A stretch of 64,000 bases of DNA. It comes from HXMU1420-13 sp965249965. Lineage in GTDB: Bacteria > Bacteroidota > Rhodothermia > Balneolales > Balneolaceae. Both the position numbers and the translations under genes were made by a program. Under the pieces are notes generated by a model. The model saw only the letters and a program-made list of their open reading frames with translations. It did not search any database and was not told the DNA's origin. Of the stretch, positions 35,656-44,865 are shown in pieces (the stretch's first letter is position 1; each line of letters opens with the position of its first letter). The stretch covers positions 806,001 to 870,000 of the forward strand of contig OZ252262.1 in the NCBI GenBank assembly GCA_965249965.1. Reading direction: 5' to 3'.

Positions 35656-36054
35656 ATGAACAAACACGACCACCGAATTCAGTTTTTCCTTCAACTATTT
35701 TTACTCCTCACCGGACTTTATATCGCCGGTTTCAATATTTGGAAGTTAACTTCCGATTATTGGGGGTCAGGAATATTCGAATTCCATCTGCAAGAGCTCC
35801 CCATTTTTCGCCTCGTTGCCGGACTTATTGTTGGATTTACTGGGATATTTGCTGCCCTCTTTTTGTGGATGCGAACTCCATGGGCATACAGCTTTTGTCT
35901 GCTTATTACCGGCTTATTGTTTACATACACCCTATTCGAATTAGGGACGGTTGTCTTTTGGATGCCCTATCATGCCATTCCGCTATCGATCATACTATTT
36001 GTTGTGATGCAAACCATTCCTTTCTTAATGCGTCGCACACAACGGCAGATTTAG
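35656..36054 (+). CDS. Small four-helix membrane protein, unknown
   Basis: 132 residues with about four hydrophobic helices (FLLLTGLYIAGFNIW, LVAGLIVGFTGIFAALFLW, YSFCLLITGLLFTYTLFELG, IPLSIILFVVM). No conserved family motif recognised. Inner-membrane location expected. It precedes the peptidase-like membrane protein by 36 bases. Confidence 0.55.
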   Translation: MNKHDHRIQFFLQLFLLLTGLYIAGFNIWKLTSDYWGSGIFEFHLQELPIFRLVAGLIVGFTGIFAALFLWMRTPWAYSFCLLITGLLFTYTLFELGTVVFWMPYHAIPLSIILFVVMQTIPFLMRRTQRQI

Positions 36055-36090
36055 CGAAACTCAAAGCATAGAATTTCGTTTAGGTTGGGC

Positions 36091-36849
36091 ATGGAAAAAG
36101 TGTCCCAAAGCGATATCGACTGGTTATCCCAACCCAAAGAGAACTTTGATATGTTCTCAACCAAAAAAACGGTCGATTCAAAGCCTAAGACGAAGCCTAC
36201 AAAAACTAAGAAAAAAAGAAGTGTTGGGTATTACATTTCCGGCTTTCTGTTTATGGTGGTAAGCCTTGTTGTACTTCCCTTTTTCATTTTAATCAGAACC
36301 GCGGTCTATTTAAATCTTGACCAAGACTGGAATTCATGGGTTTCCTTATTGGGTGGCATGGGAGCCACAACCATTTTCCTTTCATTGTTATTCTTTTTTG
36401 TATTTCGCAAGGTTAAGCGAAAAAAAGCCATGGCCAAACTCACCGTTAGTGCGGTTAGCATGTTGGTAGGTGGTTTTATTATTTATGGGCTTCTTTACCT
36501 CAATAGTGTAAACGCTAAATCTGAATCTGTTCAGGAAGTTTATAGCACCCTCCATCCAATATTAAGAGTAGCTGTAGCCAGCACAACTTTAGCGGAGAAA
36601 GATTTAGTAATAACGGATATCAGGCGCACACAAGAAGATTATCTTGCTATGGGATTAACCCCACGAGAAAGCTCCATGCACTACGAACAACCTACCGGAT
36701 TCGTGCACGCTATCGACCTACGAACAATAGGGCATTCTGAATTACGCAATATTAGCTTAGAGTGGGGTTTAAAACTGATGGGTTTTCAGACGATAAGGCA
36801 TGTAGGAACGGCCGATCATTTGCATGTAGCTCTTCCTTTGAGTGATTAA
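36091..36849 (+). CDS. Membrane-anchored M15-like DD-peptidase-fold protein
   Basis: 252 residues from the ATG at 36091 (an in-frame TTG lies at 36085). A basic N-terminus (KPKTKPTKTKKKR) precedes three membrane helices. The C-terminal ~100 residues carry DIRRTQEDYLAMG, SMHYEQPTGFVHAIDL and GTADHLHVALP. That is the S-x-H...G...D and H-x-H layout of LAS-type zinc peptidases (M15, hedgehog fold) that cut peptidoglycan peptides. Assignment is by motif pattern only. Confidence 0.55.
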   Translation: MEKVSQSDIDWLSQPKENFDMFSTKKTVDSKPKTKPTKTKKKRSVGYYISGFLFMVVSLVVLPFFILIRTAVYLNLDQDWNSWVSLLGGMGATTIFLSLLFFFVFRKVKRKKAMAKLTVSAVSMLVGGFIIYGLLYLNSVNAKSESVQEVYSTLHPILRVAVASTTLAEKDLVITDIRRTQEDYLAMGLTPRESSMHYEQPTGFVHAIDLRTIGHSELRNISLEWGLKLMGFQTIRHVGTADHLHVALPLSD

Positions 36850-36934
36850 TAAAAAAGCGCTTTTCTGTTGTTTATCAATTAGAATATTCCGACCATTGAT
36901 TGCTCATTTTTATTAAAGTAATCAGTTCAGGTAA

Positions 36935-38341
36935 ATGGGAAAATATAAATTCTTTGCACAGGTCAATCAGAACTTCGATAAGGCCGCAGCATATACCAAG
37001 TTTGATAAGGGGATACTCAATCAAATTAAAATGTGTAACACCGTGTATCAGGTGTCTTTTCCGCTCCGGAGGGATGATGGAACTGTTGAGGTAATCAAAG
37101 GATGGCGAGTAGAACATAGCCATCATAAAATGCCTACAAAAGGGGGTATTCGTTACAGCCATAAAGTTGATGCCGATGAAACAAAGGCCCTTGCTGCATT
37201 GATGAGCTACAAATGCGCCATTGTGGATGTCCCTTTTGGTGGTGCAAAAGGTGGCGTAAAAATTAGTACACGAGCATATTCTGTAACTGAGCTAGAACGA
37301 ATTACCCGGCGCTATACTTTTGAGCTTGTTAAAAAAGGTTTTATTGGCCCGGGTGTTGATGTACCCGCACCAGATTATGGTACCGGCGCTCGAGAAATGG
37401 GCTGGATTTTAGATACCTACCGCCAAATGAGTGACGACTTAAACGCAGAAGCGTGTGTTACCGGAAAGCCAATCCCTCAAGGTGGGGTTCGCGGAAGAAC
37501 AGAGGCAACAGGTCGCGGTGTATATTTTGGAATTCGGGAAGCTTTAAATGTGAAAAAAGACATGGATGCACTCGGTCTTGAAACCGGCGTTGAAGGAAAG
37601 ACTTTTTGTGTTCAGGGATTGGGGAATGTGGGTTACCATGCTTCGAAATATATGACGGAAGCCGGAGCAAAATTGATTGGTGTAGCCGAATTGGAAGGCG
37701 CTATCTACGACCCGAAAGGCATGGATCTTGAAAAACTCATTGCTTTCCGTAAAGAAACTGGAAGCATTATAGGTTTTGGTAATTCCAAAGAACTTGCAAA
37801 AAACAGCGATATTTTTGAACAGGACTGTGACATTATGATACCCGCTGCACTGGAAAGCCAAATTACCGGAGATAACGTGGATAAAGTAAAGGCAAAAATT
37901 ATAGCTGAAGCTGCCAACGGACCGGTTACCGCAGATGCCCATGAGATGCTTAAAGAACGTGGAGCACTTATCATCCCGGATACTTACTTAAATGCTGGCG
38001 GTGTGGTTGTTTCATATTTCGAGTGGCTCAAGAATATTCAGCATGTGCGTTATGGCCGCCTGAATAAGAAGTTTGATGAGGGTAGCTTAATGAAAATTGT
38101 TCGTGAACTTGAACAGATTTCAGGGAAAAAGTACAAAGCCAGTGATGTAGAACGCTTAACACATGGTGCTAATGAGGCCGATCTGGTAGATTCAGGATTG
38201 GAAGAGACCATGATCACCGCTTATAATCAGATTACCGAAATCAGAAATGAACATAATCTTGATGATTTACGAACTGCCGCCTTCGTAAGCGCAATTCGCA
38301 AAATTGGCACGATGTACGAGCAGATGGGTATTTTCCCGTAA
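36935..38341 (+). CDS. gdhA: Glutamate dehydrogenase (Glu/Leu/Phe/Val family)
   Basis: 468 residues. KMPTKGGIRYSHKVDADETKA, VDVPFGGAKGGVKI and PAPDYGTGAREMGWI contain the substrate lysines and catalytic region of the family, and the nucleotide-binding turn is CVQGLGNVGYHA. The enzyme interconverts glutamate and 2-oxoglutarate with ammonia, linking nitrogen and carbon metabolism. It is somewhat longer than typical hexameric GDH, mostly through its C-terminal region and a short insertion before the Rossmann fold. A strong hairpin ends the transcript. Confidence 0.92.
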   Translation: MGKYKFFAQVNQNFDKAAAYTKFDKGILNQIKMCNTVYQVSFPLRRDDGTVEVIKGWRVEHSHHKMPTKGGIRYSHKVDADETKALAALMSYKCAIVDVPFGGAKGGVKISTRAYSVTELERITRRYTFELVKKGFIGPGVDVPAPDYGTGAREMGWILDTYRQMSDDLNAEACVTGKPIPQGGVRGRTEATGRGVYFGIREALNVKKDMDALGLETGVEGKTFCVQGLGNVGYHASKYMTEAGAKLIGVAELEGAIYDPKGMDLEKLIAFRKETGSIIGFGNSKELAKNSDIFEQDCDIMIPAALESQITGDNVDKVKAKIIAEAANGPVTADAHEMLKERGALIIPDTYLNAGGVVVSYFEWLKNIQHVRYGRLNKKFDEGSLMKIVRELEQISGKKYKASDVERLTHGANEADLVDSGLEETMITAYNQITEIRNEHNLDDLRTAAFVSAIRKIGTMYEQMGIFP

Positions 38342-38356
38342 TCAGATTTTAGTTTA

Positions 38357-38397
38357 GTTAAAGTTACTCGTTGAAAATAGACTCGAGTAACTTTAAC
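38357..38397. terminator. Strong bidirectional hairpin after gdhA
   Basis: GTTAAAGTTACTCG at 38357-38370 pairs perfectly with CGAGTAACTTTAAC at 38384-38397, loop 13 bases. It lies between convergent gdhA and the DoxX-like gene and covers the latter's stop codon. Confidence 0.75.
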
Positions 38398-38854
38398 GTT
38401 CTTCCGAAATTAACTTGCCCCCTCGAACAGTAGCGCCAAGCGCTAGTGCTGAGCCAATTAATACTAGGTTTTTAACAATATATTGACCTTCAAGTGTCAG
38501 CCCATAAGGGAATGCCGTCCAAACGACTTCCGGTAGTATAAAAATTGGCATCGCTGTGCCGGGCATCTGCAAGAATAATAGTAGCAGAGTAACCCGCATC
38601 CACTTTCCCCAGATTAATCCAATACCAATAAGCACTTCCCAGGTTGCTAATACAGGAATAAATAAATCAGGGTCTACAAAATAAATTGTGTTTCTAACCA
38701 ATTCTTCGGCCGGACTTAAACCCGGAAAATACTTGAGCGCTCCAAACCACAAAAAAATGATCCCTAATCCAACTCTCATTATTGTTAGGGCATGATTAGC
38801 CATCCAGCTTGTAAGTGCGCTATCTACTTTATCAAAGCGTTTCTCTAGAATCAT
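38393..38854 (-). CDS. DoxX/DUF417-like membrane protein
   Basis: 153 residues with four membrane helices. TIMRVGLGIIFLWFGALKYFPG resembles the opening of DoxX/YkgB-like proteins, and the rest (VLATWEVLIGIGLIWGKWMR) fits the same family. The role is likely a small redox- or quinone-linked membrane subunit, but it is unproved. An unusually good ribosome site (AAGGAGGT at 38861-38868) lies seven bases before the ATG. Confidence 0.65.
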   Translation of the reverse strand: MILEKRFDKVDSALTSWMANHALTIMRVGLGIIFLWFGALKYFPGLSPAEELVRNTIYFVDPDLFIPVLATWEVLIGIGLIWGKWMRVTLLLLFLQMPGTAMPIFILPEVVWTAFPYGLTLEGQYIVKNLVLIGSALALGATVRGGKLISEER

Positions 38855-39015
38855 AGTGATACCTCCTTAACCTTAAATCATCCAAAATTATGTGGCTTCT
38901 GTGAAGTTTATGTGAAGAACCCCTGATTTGACCGCGCTAAATTTTGAAGCTTGCATATTCTTTGAAACCATGTAGTATTGACTTAGTAAAGATTAAAGCA
39001 CCAAAAACTTACAAA

Positions 39016-40035
39016 ATGCGACTACTTCTTTATTTGATTCCTTTTCTCCTTCCATTTTCTGTAACTGCTCAATCTAACCCTTGTTTGTCGGGGCAAATAG
39101 CTCAGAATTATTCTTTTAAAGTAGACTCGATTACCATCCCCATTGATAACAGCCAGCTTTTTGCCTATTTGTATGTACCCACCAGTTCAGAAAAAATGCC
39201 CGCTGCAATCGTAATGCATGGTGGAGGTAACAATTATACAAGGCTGATGGATGTCCCCATTTACTTTGCCAGAAAAGCGGCAGCTTGCGGAATTGTAACC
39301 CTAATTTATGATAAACGCGGAACCGGCAGATCTACCATTTCATATCCAAAATCTGACTTTAACGACTTTGTACAAGATGCTTCCACTGCCATAGATTATT
39401 TAAACTCCCACCCAAAAGTTGATACCACTAAAATTGCCGCATTTGGCGTAAGTCAGGGGGGTAGACTAGTTGGAGTTCTGGCAGCAAGAAATCGAAAAGT
39501 AGACATGATTGCGAACGTTTCCGGCCCTATAAATTCCGTTGTGCAAACAAGAAAATTTTCAACATTAAATGGCATTCGGGGTTCAAACGCACCCCAGGAG
39601 TTAATCAATTCAATCATTACTTACTGGGAGCGACACTTCGATTTGCTCGAAGAAAATGATAGCGAAGGATTGACTATGCTGGACGAAGAAATAAGGGAGC
39701 TTCGAAATGAATATAACCCCAATTGGTTACCTCCTCTTTCTGAAGAACTGGGGAATCACCCCATCGAAAATTCATATGGTCTCAGTTTCTTTGACGAGTA
39801 TGTCACCGTTGGCATTCCCTGGCTAAATCTTTATGGTGAGAATGATCAAGCTGTGGATGCTAAAACAAGCGCTCAAAACCTTAGGATGATCCAAGAGGCT
39901 TCAGGAAATGAGCTTATAGAAATTACCGTACTACCAAATAGTACGCATGGTCTGTACGATACCGTTCTGGAAAAACAGTTTCCATTCGAAGAGGAGGTCA
40001 TCAAATGGATTCTTTCAATTTCGCCACGAAAATGA
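39016..40035 (+). CDS. Secreted alpha/beta hydrolase
   Basis: 339 residues from the ATG at 39016; an upstream TTG at 38944 would add a leader of 24 residues before the clear signal peptide (LLLYLIPFLLPFSVTAQ). The fold is shown by PAAIVMHGGG (oxyanion region), YDKRGTGRS, and the nucleophile elbow GVSQGG. The acid probably lies in YGENDQAVD, and the His in LPNSTHGLYD. It belongs to the dienelactone hydrolase/dipeptidyl peptidase-like group; substrate unknown. It ends one base before the convergent mrp gene. Confidence 0.85.
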   Translation: MRLLLYLIPFLLPFSVTAQSNPCLSGQIAQNYSFKVDSITIPIDNSQLFAYLYVPTSSEKMPAAIVMHGGGNNYTRLMDVPIYFARKAAACGIVTLIYDKRGTGRSTISYPKSDFNDFVQDASTAIDYLNSHPKVDTTKIAAFGVSQGGRLVGVLAARNRKVDMIANVSGPINSVVQTRKFSTLNGIRGSNAPQELINSIITYWERHFDLLEENDSEGLTMLDEEIRELRNEYNPNWLPPLSEELGNHPIENSYGLSFFDEYVTVGIPWLNLYGENDQAVDAKTSAQNLRMIQEASGNELIEITVLPNSTHGLYDTVLEKQFPFEEEVIKWILSISPRK

Positions 40036-41139
40036 TTACGACTTAAAGCTAATCTGCACTTTTGGTTTCGATTCAGCCGCCCGAAGTGCCAATTGTTGCT
40101 GCATATTTGAAGTTACTGTGAAGAACGCGTGTGAAGCGTCTGATTGCTCATCTGCTAATACAATGGGTTTTCCATTGTCGCCCGCTTCGCGAATGGGTTG
40201 TTCGATTGGGATTTCACCCAAAACCGGCACTCCTAATTCTTCTGCAAGTCGTGATGCCCCGCCTTCGCCAAAAATATGATATTTCTTTTCCGGCATATCC
40301 GGCGGGGTGAAATACGCCATGTTTTCGATCACTCCTAAAACTGGAACCTTCACTTTCTGGAACATCGCCACCCCTTTTCGCACATCATCCAAAGCTACTG
40401 TTTGTGGCGTTGATACAATCACGGCCCCACTTAATGGAATGGTTTGCACAATGGTTAATTGGATGTCGCCGGTTCCGGGGGGAAGATCCAACACCATGTA
40501 ATCCAGTTCACCCCATTCTACATCTTTCATAAATTGCTGGATTGCACTCGTTGCCATCGGCCCCCGCCAAACCATAGCTTGATTTACATCCACCAAAAAA
40601 CCCATGGAAACCATTTTAATGCCATATTTCTCAAGTGGAATCAATTTCTTTTGGGTGGTAATGTTCGGCCGATCAAATAAGTCGAACATGGTGGGAATAC
40701 TTGGTCCGTAAATATCTGTATCCATCAAACCGACAGAAGCACCGGTTCGGGCCAACGCCGCAGCAATATTCACAGCAACAGTAGATTTACCAACGCCGCC
40801 CTTTCCTGAGGCTACGGCAATAATATTCTTCACTCCGGAAAGTGGTTGGGCGGGCGGAGGAGCTTGTTGCGGGGCTTTCGCCTTTTTAGAAACATTGATC
40901 CCAACCTGAATATCCACCACGGCATCCCGATCAATAAACTTGTGAACAGCTCCTTCACAACGTTGCTTTAGTTCCGTAGCCAGATTTTCGTTTTGTTCGG
41001 CCATTTCCAGGGTAAAGGAAACGTATTTATCCTGAACGATCAGGTCCTGGATCATATCCAGCGAAACTAAATCTTGTTTAATCTGTGGATGAAGAACGTG
41101 GGCTAACGCAGTTTTTACTTGCTCTTTGTTGATTGACAT
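40036..41139 (-). CDS. mrp: Mrp/NBP35-type iron-sulfur cluster carrier ATPase
   Basis: 367 residues. An N-terminal DUF59/MIP18 domain (about 1-90) precedes a ParA-like ATPase with VASGKGGVGKSTVAVNIA and MDTDIYGPSIPTMF. Mrp proteins bind and deliver Fe-S clusters. The usual CxxC that follows ENMxYF is absent here (ENMAYFTPPDMPEKKYHIFG). No CxxC replacement is seen nearby, so cluster binding may differ. Confidence 0.88.
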   Translation of the reverse strand: MSINKEQVKTALAHVLHPQIKQDLVSLDMIQDLIVQDKYVSFTLEMAEQNENLATELKQRCEGAVHKFIDRDAVVDIQVGINVSKKAKAPQQAPPPAQPLSGVKNIIAVASGKGGVGKSTVAVNIAAALARTGASVGLMDTDIYGPSIPTMFDLFDRPNITTQKKLIPLEKYGIKMVSMGFLVDVNQAMVWRGPMATSAIQQFMKDVEWGELDYMVLDLPPGTGDIQLTIVQTIPLSGAVIVSTPQTVALDDVRKGVAMFQKVKVPVLGVIENMAYFTPPDMPEKKYHIFGEGGASRLAEELGVPVLGEIPIEQPIREAGDNGKPIVLADEQSDASHAFFTVTSNMQQQLALRAAESKPKVQISFKS

Positions 41140-41308
41140 CGGTGTGGATGATCTAAATTAAATTTTGGGCCGAAGATACGGAGAAAGCTGAAATGAGACA
41201 GATTTTGCTTTACTTATCTTGAATCTTTTCTAGTATGCAAAACCATTTTATACCAATTTCTATTCCGTTTCGTTACTTTGGCATCAAGGTTATCTAAACC
41301 AATAAGTT

Positions 41309-42166
41309 ATGTATCGGGGTTTGCTTTTTTTATGTGGGTTTTGGGCTTTACTTTGCAGCTGCAATGTATTTGAGGATGATTTAGAGCAACAGAATCTACT
41401 TATTGAGTTTAGTGCACGTGATGGTTGGGGGGCTTTTAATCAGGCGTTAAGGTTTAGTGAAGACGGCGTGGTGACTTTAACATCTACTTACCCGGAATTA
41501 ACTTATCAGTTGTCCGATGAAGAATTCCACCGTTTAAAAGTCTTGTTCCATCGTTACCAAACTTGGGATTATGAACCCAGGTATTATTGCGCAGATAATG
41601 TCTATTTAACCATAAACATTACAGAAGGGAATAATTTCACACACCTTAATATTGACACCTGCATATTTACAGTTGAAAAAGAATGGAGTGAGTTGATCCA
41701 AAAATTCGATCTAATCTTTCAATTTATGCAAGAGATTTATGAAGATGTATATAGTACACAATCTCCTTGGTTGGATCTTCAAGTGGAATATTCGTTGAAT
41801 AAAGCTACATACAATACCGGTGAAGAATTAGTTGCGAGCTATCAAATCCACAATCCTACATCAACAGACCGTGAACTTTGGTTTCAAAAAGGGTACCCGA
41901 TTTATTTTTCTACTCAAAAAAGAATTGATGAGGCTCATCTGAATTTTCGCTACCCAATTAATTACAGGCAAATAGAAGATGATCCATTAATGATTTCACT
42001 TCAATCAGGAGAGACCAAAACATTTTCCTACACTTGGAATCAGGAATTTCCTAGCGGTGACTCAACAATAAGTGCAATTCCCGGTAATTATGTTATTTAT
42101 ACTTCTTTCTTATCAGCAGAATTACCCGGTGACAGAACAACCATCGAAATAGTAGCAAATGAATAG
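41309..42166 (+). CDS. BsuPI-like lipoprotein, copy 1
   Basis: 285 residues. A short signal peptide ends at ALLCSCNVFEDD, a lipobox. The last ~120 residues (YSLNKATYNTGEELVASYQI, LQSGETKTFSYTW, PGNYVIYTSFL) look like an intracellular proteinase inhibitor (BsuPI) immunoglobulin-like domain. The following gene is a paralogue, with the start overlapping by 8 bases. Function not known. Confidence 0.6.
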   Translation: MYRGLLFLCGFWALLCSCNVFEDDLEQQNLLIEFSARDGWGAFNQALRFSEDGVVTLTSTYPELTYQLSDEEFHRLKVLFHRYQTWDYEPRYYCADNVYLTINITEGNNFTHLNIDTCIFTVEKEWSELIQKFDLIFQFMQEIYEDVYSTQSPWLDLQVEYSLNKATYNTGEELVASYQIHNPTSTDRELWFQKGYPIYFSTQKRIDEAHLNFRYPINYRQIEDDPLMISLQSGETKTFSYTWNQEFPSGDSTISAIPGNYVIYTSFLSAELPGDRTTIEIVANE

Positions 42167-43010
42167 AATGCGGGTTTTTCTTATTGGCCTTCTTATAATT
42201 GTAGTTAGCTGCAATATATTTGAAGATGATTTAGAATCTCAAAATTTATTCGTTGAATTCTCGGTTTATCATTTCTCACTTGACAAATCATTAACAATTA
42301 ATGAATACGGTTCGGTATCAATCACATCCACATTAACCGAACTAAATGCAGATTTATCCGAAGTTGATTTTAACCACTTGAAAAAGTTACTCCACAGGTT
42401 CCGTTATATTGACTATGAGTACACGTATTATTGTGACGATGGGCTTAGAATAAAAATTGACGTTACTGAAAATGGGAATACTCATACAATTGAAGTTGAT
42501 GCATGTGCATTTGATTCCACCTCTGTAAGCCAAACAACCGAACTTGAACGATTGGATTCCATCATTTCAGAGTTAATCAAGATCTATGATAAAGTCTACA
42601 ATTCAACCGCCCCCTGGCTTGGGCTAGAATATTCCGTATTTGTAGAAAAAGATACCTATTTGGTTGGCGAGCCAATCATCGTTGATTATTCCATTTCAAA
42701 CCCTACAGAAAGTGTGCGAGAAGCATGGTTTTATCTGCCAGAAAAAATCCTTTTCGATATTACAGCGCTTAATACAAGTGATTATTTATCATTTCAATTT
42801 CCAGACAATTTTCCCAGCATTTTTTATGAACCAACTTCTTTAATAATACAGCCCGGTGAGATGATTGCTTTTCAATATGAATGGGATCAACAATTCGTAA
42901 AAGATGCAGAAATCATCACTGCAAAATCTGGTACTTACAGTATTTATGCTTCTGTTTTAGTACCTGATTATATCGGAGATTGGGCCTCTATTGAAATAAT
43001 TGAACACTAA
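42159..43010 (+). CDS. BsuPI-like lipoprotein, copy 2
   Basis: 283 residues, paralogous to the previous gene over its whole length: both share VSCNIFEDDLE-type lipobox context, a middle YYCDDG region and the C-terminal beta domain (DTYLVGEPIIVDYSIS). Start at 42159 overlaps the upstream stop; an ATG at 42168 is a possible alternative. A recent or ancient tandem duplication is clear, but the copies are well diverged. Function unknown. Confidence 0.6.
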   Translation: MNRMRVFLIGLLIIVVSCNIFEDDLESQNLFVEFSVYHFSLDKSLTINEYGSVSITSTLTELNADLSEVDFNHLKKLLHRFRYIDYEYTYYCDDGLRIKIDVTENGNTHTIEVDACAFDSTSVSQTTELERLDSIISELIKIYDKVYNSTAPWLGLEYSVFVEKDTYLVGEPIIVDYSISNPTESVREAWFYLPEKILFDITALNTSDYLSFQFPDNFPSIFYEPTSLIIQPGEMIAFQYEWDQQFVKDAEIITAKSGTYSIYASVLVPDYIGDWASIEIIEH

Positions 43011-43654
43011 TTCTCGAAAGATAAAATCGATTCAGCTGCCTTCCCGGGCTGCGCATAACTAAACCGATCCAAAATCTTGGGTAAAGCATATCCATCCAAA
43101 CCAGTTGCAGCCACCGTTCCTGCTTTTTCCAAATTGATGAAGCCATCTTCACTTACGATTTCATCGGAAAGATAAATCTGTTCCATCGCCCCAATGATAA
43201 ATCGACATTCATTTTCTTTGAGGAAATACTCGTTCACAAATCGGCAGCCAATTTTGATGCGGCTTTCTTCAACAAATGGAGCCTTGAATCCCTCTTTGAA
43301 CTCTTCGGTCAATCCGGTTTCTCCAAACTCTGAAACTCCACCCGGATATTTCGCCGAACTTTGATGTGCCGGCTTTATCATATCCGCATTCACATGATTG
43401 ACGGTGAATAATCCGGTTTCTTTGAGGTTTTCGAAGGTATTTCTCATCACCGTGTGTGGACGAAGAACAAAACCCAATAACGGGGGATTACTACCTAAAT
43501 GAGTGACAGAACTGAAAATGGCCAGATTCGTTTTTCCATCACCAGAAATAGTGCCAATCAAATTGCAGGATTTAAAACCCGTTACCGAATTTATAAAGTG
43601 TGCCCGAGCTCGCGGTGGCATCTCGCTGAACTCTGTACTTAAATAGTTTTTCAT
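43007..43654 (-). CDS. Flavin reductase family (FMN-binding split barrel) protein
   Basis: 215 residues. SCNLIGTISGDGKTNLAIFSS and PPLLGFVLRPHTVMRNTFENL are characteristic of the DIM6/NTAB flavin reductase family, and the domain is complete. These proteins bind FMN and either reduce it or use it in other redox steps. It overlaps the upstream lipoprotein gene end by four bases and is divergent from gcvT. Confidence 0.85.
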   Translation of the reverse strand: MKNYLSTEFSEMPPRARAHFINSVTGFKSCNLIGTISGDGKTNLAIFSSVTHLGSNPPLLGFVLRPHTVMRNTFENLKETGLFTVNHVNADMIKPAHQSSAKYPGGVSEFGETGLTEEFKEGFKAPFVEESRIKIGCRFVNEYFLKENECRFIIGAMEQIYLSDEIVSEDGFINLEKAGTVAATGLDGYALPKILDRFSYAQPGKAAESILSFEN

Positions 43655-43721
43655 AATTTCTACTTTGGCTGATAAAACCGAACTTAGGCACGATTAATTC
43701 TTTCCTTAATCATAAATTCAC

Positions 43722-43729
43722 TAACTTCG
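43722..43729 (+). promoter_or_regulatory. Candidate -7 box upstream of gcvT
   Basis: TAACTTCG resembles the Bacteroidota TAnnTTTG box with T to C at one position. It is 34 bases before the gcvT ATG. A similar TACCTTCG precedes the quinone oxidoreductase gene. No -33 element is certain. Confidence 0.3.
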
Positions 43730-43763
43730 CAACGCACTATCATCACATCGTTTAACAAGGTAC

Positions 43764-44858
43764 ATGCTTAAAAGAACGCCGTTCTTTACTATCCACAATC
43801 AAATGGGTGGTAAAATTGTAGAGTTTGCCGGATTTGAGATGCCGGTTCAGTACAAAGGGATTAAAATTGAACACGCTGCTGTGCGAGAAGCAGTGGGTGT
43901 TTTTGACGTCTCGCATATGGGTGAATTTTTTGTCTCCGGGGATAAAGCACTCGACCTGATCCAGAAAGTGAGCGTGAACGACGCTTCGAAATTATATCCA
44001 GGCAAAGCACAGTATTCGTGTATGTGTTACGAAGATGGCGGCATTGTGGATGATCTAATTATCTACATGCTCGCAGAAAACGAATATATGCTGGTGGTTA
44101 ACGGGGCTAATATTGAAAAAGATTTTAAGTGGGTTTCTTCCCAAAACACCATGGGCGCAAAGCTGGTAAACCAGTCCGACGACTATGCGCTTCTTGCCGT
44201 TCAGGGACCCAAAGCTAAGGCAACACTCCAGAAACTTACAGATACCAATCTCGACGATATTGGGTTTTATTCTTTTAAAGAAGGCGAACTTGCCGGTGCC
44301 TCGATGATTATTTCAGCAACAGGTTATACCGGTGAATCGGGATTTGAGCTTTATTTCAAGCATGCCGATGTTGATGTAAATTCTGTTTGGAACGCCATAT
44401 TTGAAGCGGGAGAAGAATTTGGTATTGAGCCTTGTGGGCTTGGAGCACGTGATACTTTACGGCTGGAAATGGGTTTTGCACTGTATGGAAACGACATCAC
44501 CCAAAATACTCACCCGCTGGAATCTCGCCTGGGTTGGATTACCAAGTTTGATAAAGGCGAATTTGTAGCCAAAAACGTGTTGCTCGCAAAAAAAGAAGCC
44601 GGCCTTTCACGCCGAATGGTTGGATTTGTAATGAGCGATGAGCGGTCGATCCCAAGAAATAGCTACACAATATCAGATGCCGCTGGAAATGATATTGGGA
44701 TTGTTACCAGCGGAACAATGTCCATCTCGCTAGGTAAGGGAATTGGTATGGGATTTGTTTCCACCGATTTTGCAAAAGACGGAACCGAGATTTTTATCAA
44801 CATTCGAAAGAAGTCAGCACCGGCAACGGTTACTAAACCGCCGTTTATTAAGAAATAA
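43764..44858 (+). CDS. gcvT: Aminomethyltransferase, glycine cleavage T protein
   Basis: 364 residues. MGGKIVEFAGFEMPVQYKGI opening, then VFDVSHMGEF, ISATGYTGESGFELYF and GLGARDTLRLEMG are GcvT markers. It transfers the methylene group from the lipoyl-H protein to tetrahydrofolate in glycine cleavage. Other Gcv genes are not in the window. It lies directly before comB with a 7-base gap. No glycine riboswitch is seen upstream. Confidence 0.94.
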   Translation: MLKRTPFFTIHNQMGGKIVEFAGFEMPVQYKGIKIEHAAVREAVGVFDVSHMGEFFVSGDKALDLIQKVSVNDASKLYPGKAQYSCMCYEDGGIVDDLIIYMLAENEYMLVVNGANIEKDFKWVSSQNTMGAKLVNQSDDYALLAVQGPKAKATLQKLTDTNLDDIGFYSFKEGELAGASMIISATGYTGESGFELYFKHADVDVNSVWNAIFEAGEEFGIEPCGLGARDTLRLEMGFALYGNDITQNTHPLESRLGWITKFDKGEFVAKNVLLAKKEAGLSRRMVGFVMSDERSIPRNSYTISDAAGNDIGIVTSGTMSISLGKGIGMGFVSTDFAKDGTEIFINIRKKSAPATVTKPPFIKK

Positions 44859-44865
44859 GAGCATT

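Noticed and set aside
43764..44858. A glycine riboswitch upstream of gcvT
   Set aside because: The gap is only about 110 bases with no recognisable tandem aptamer core; only a promoter-like box is visible.
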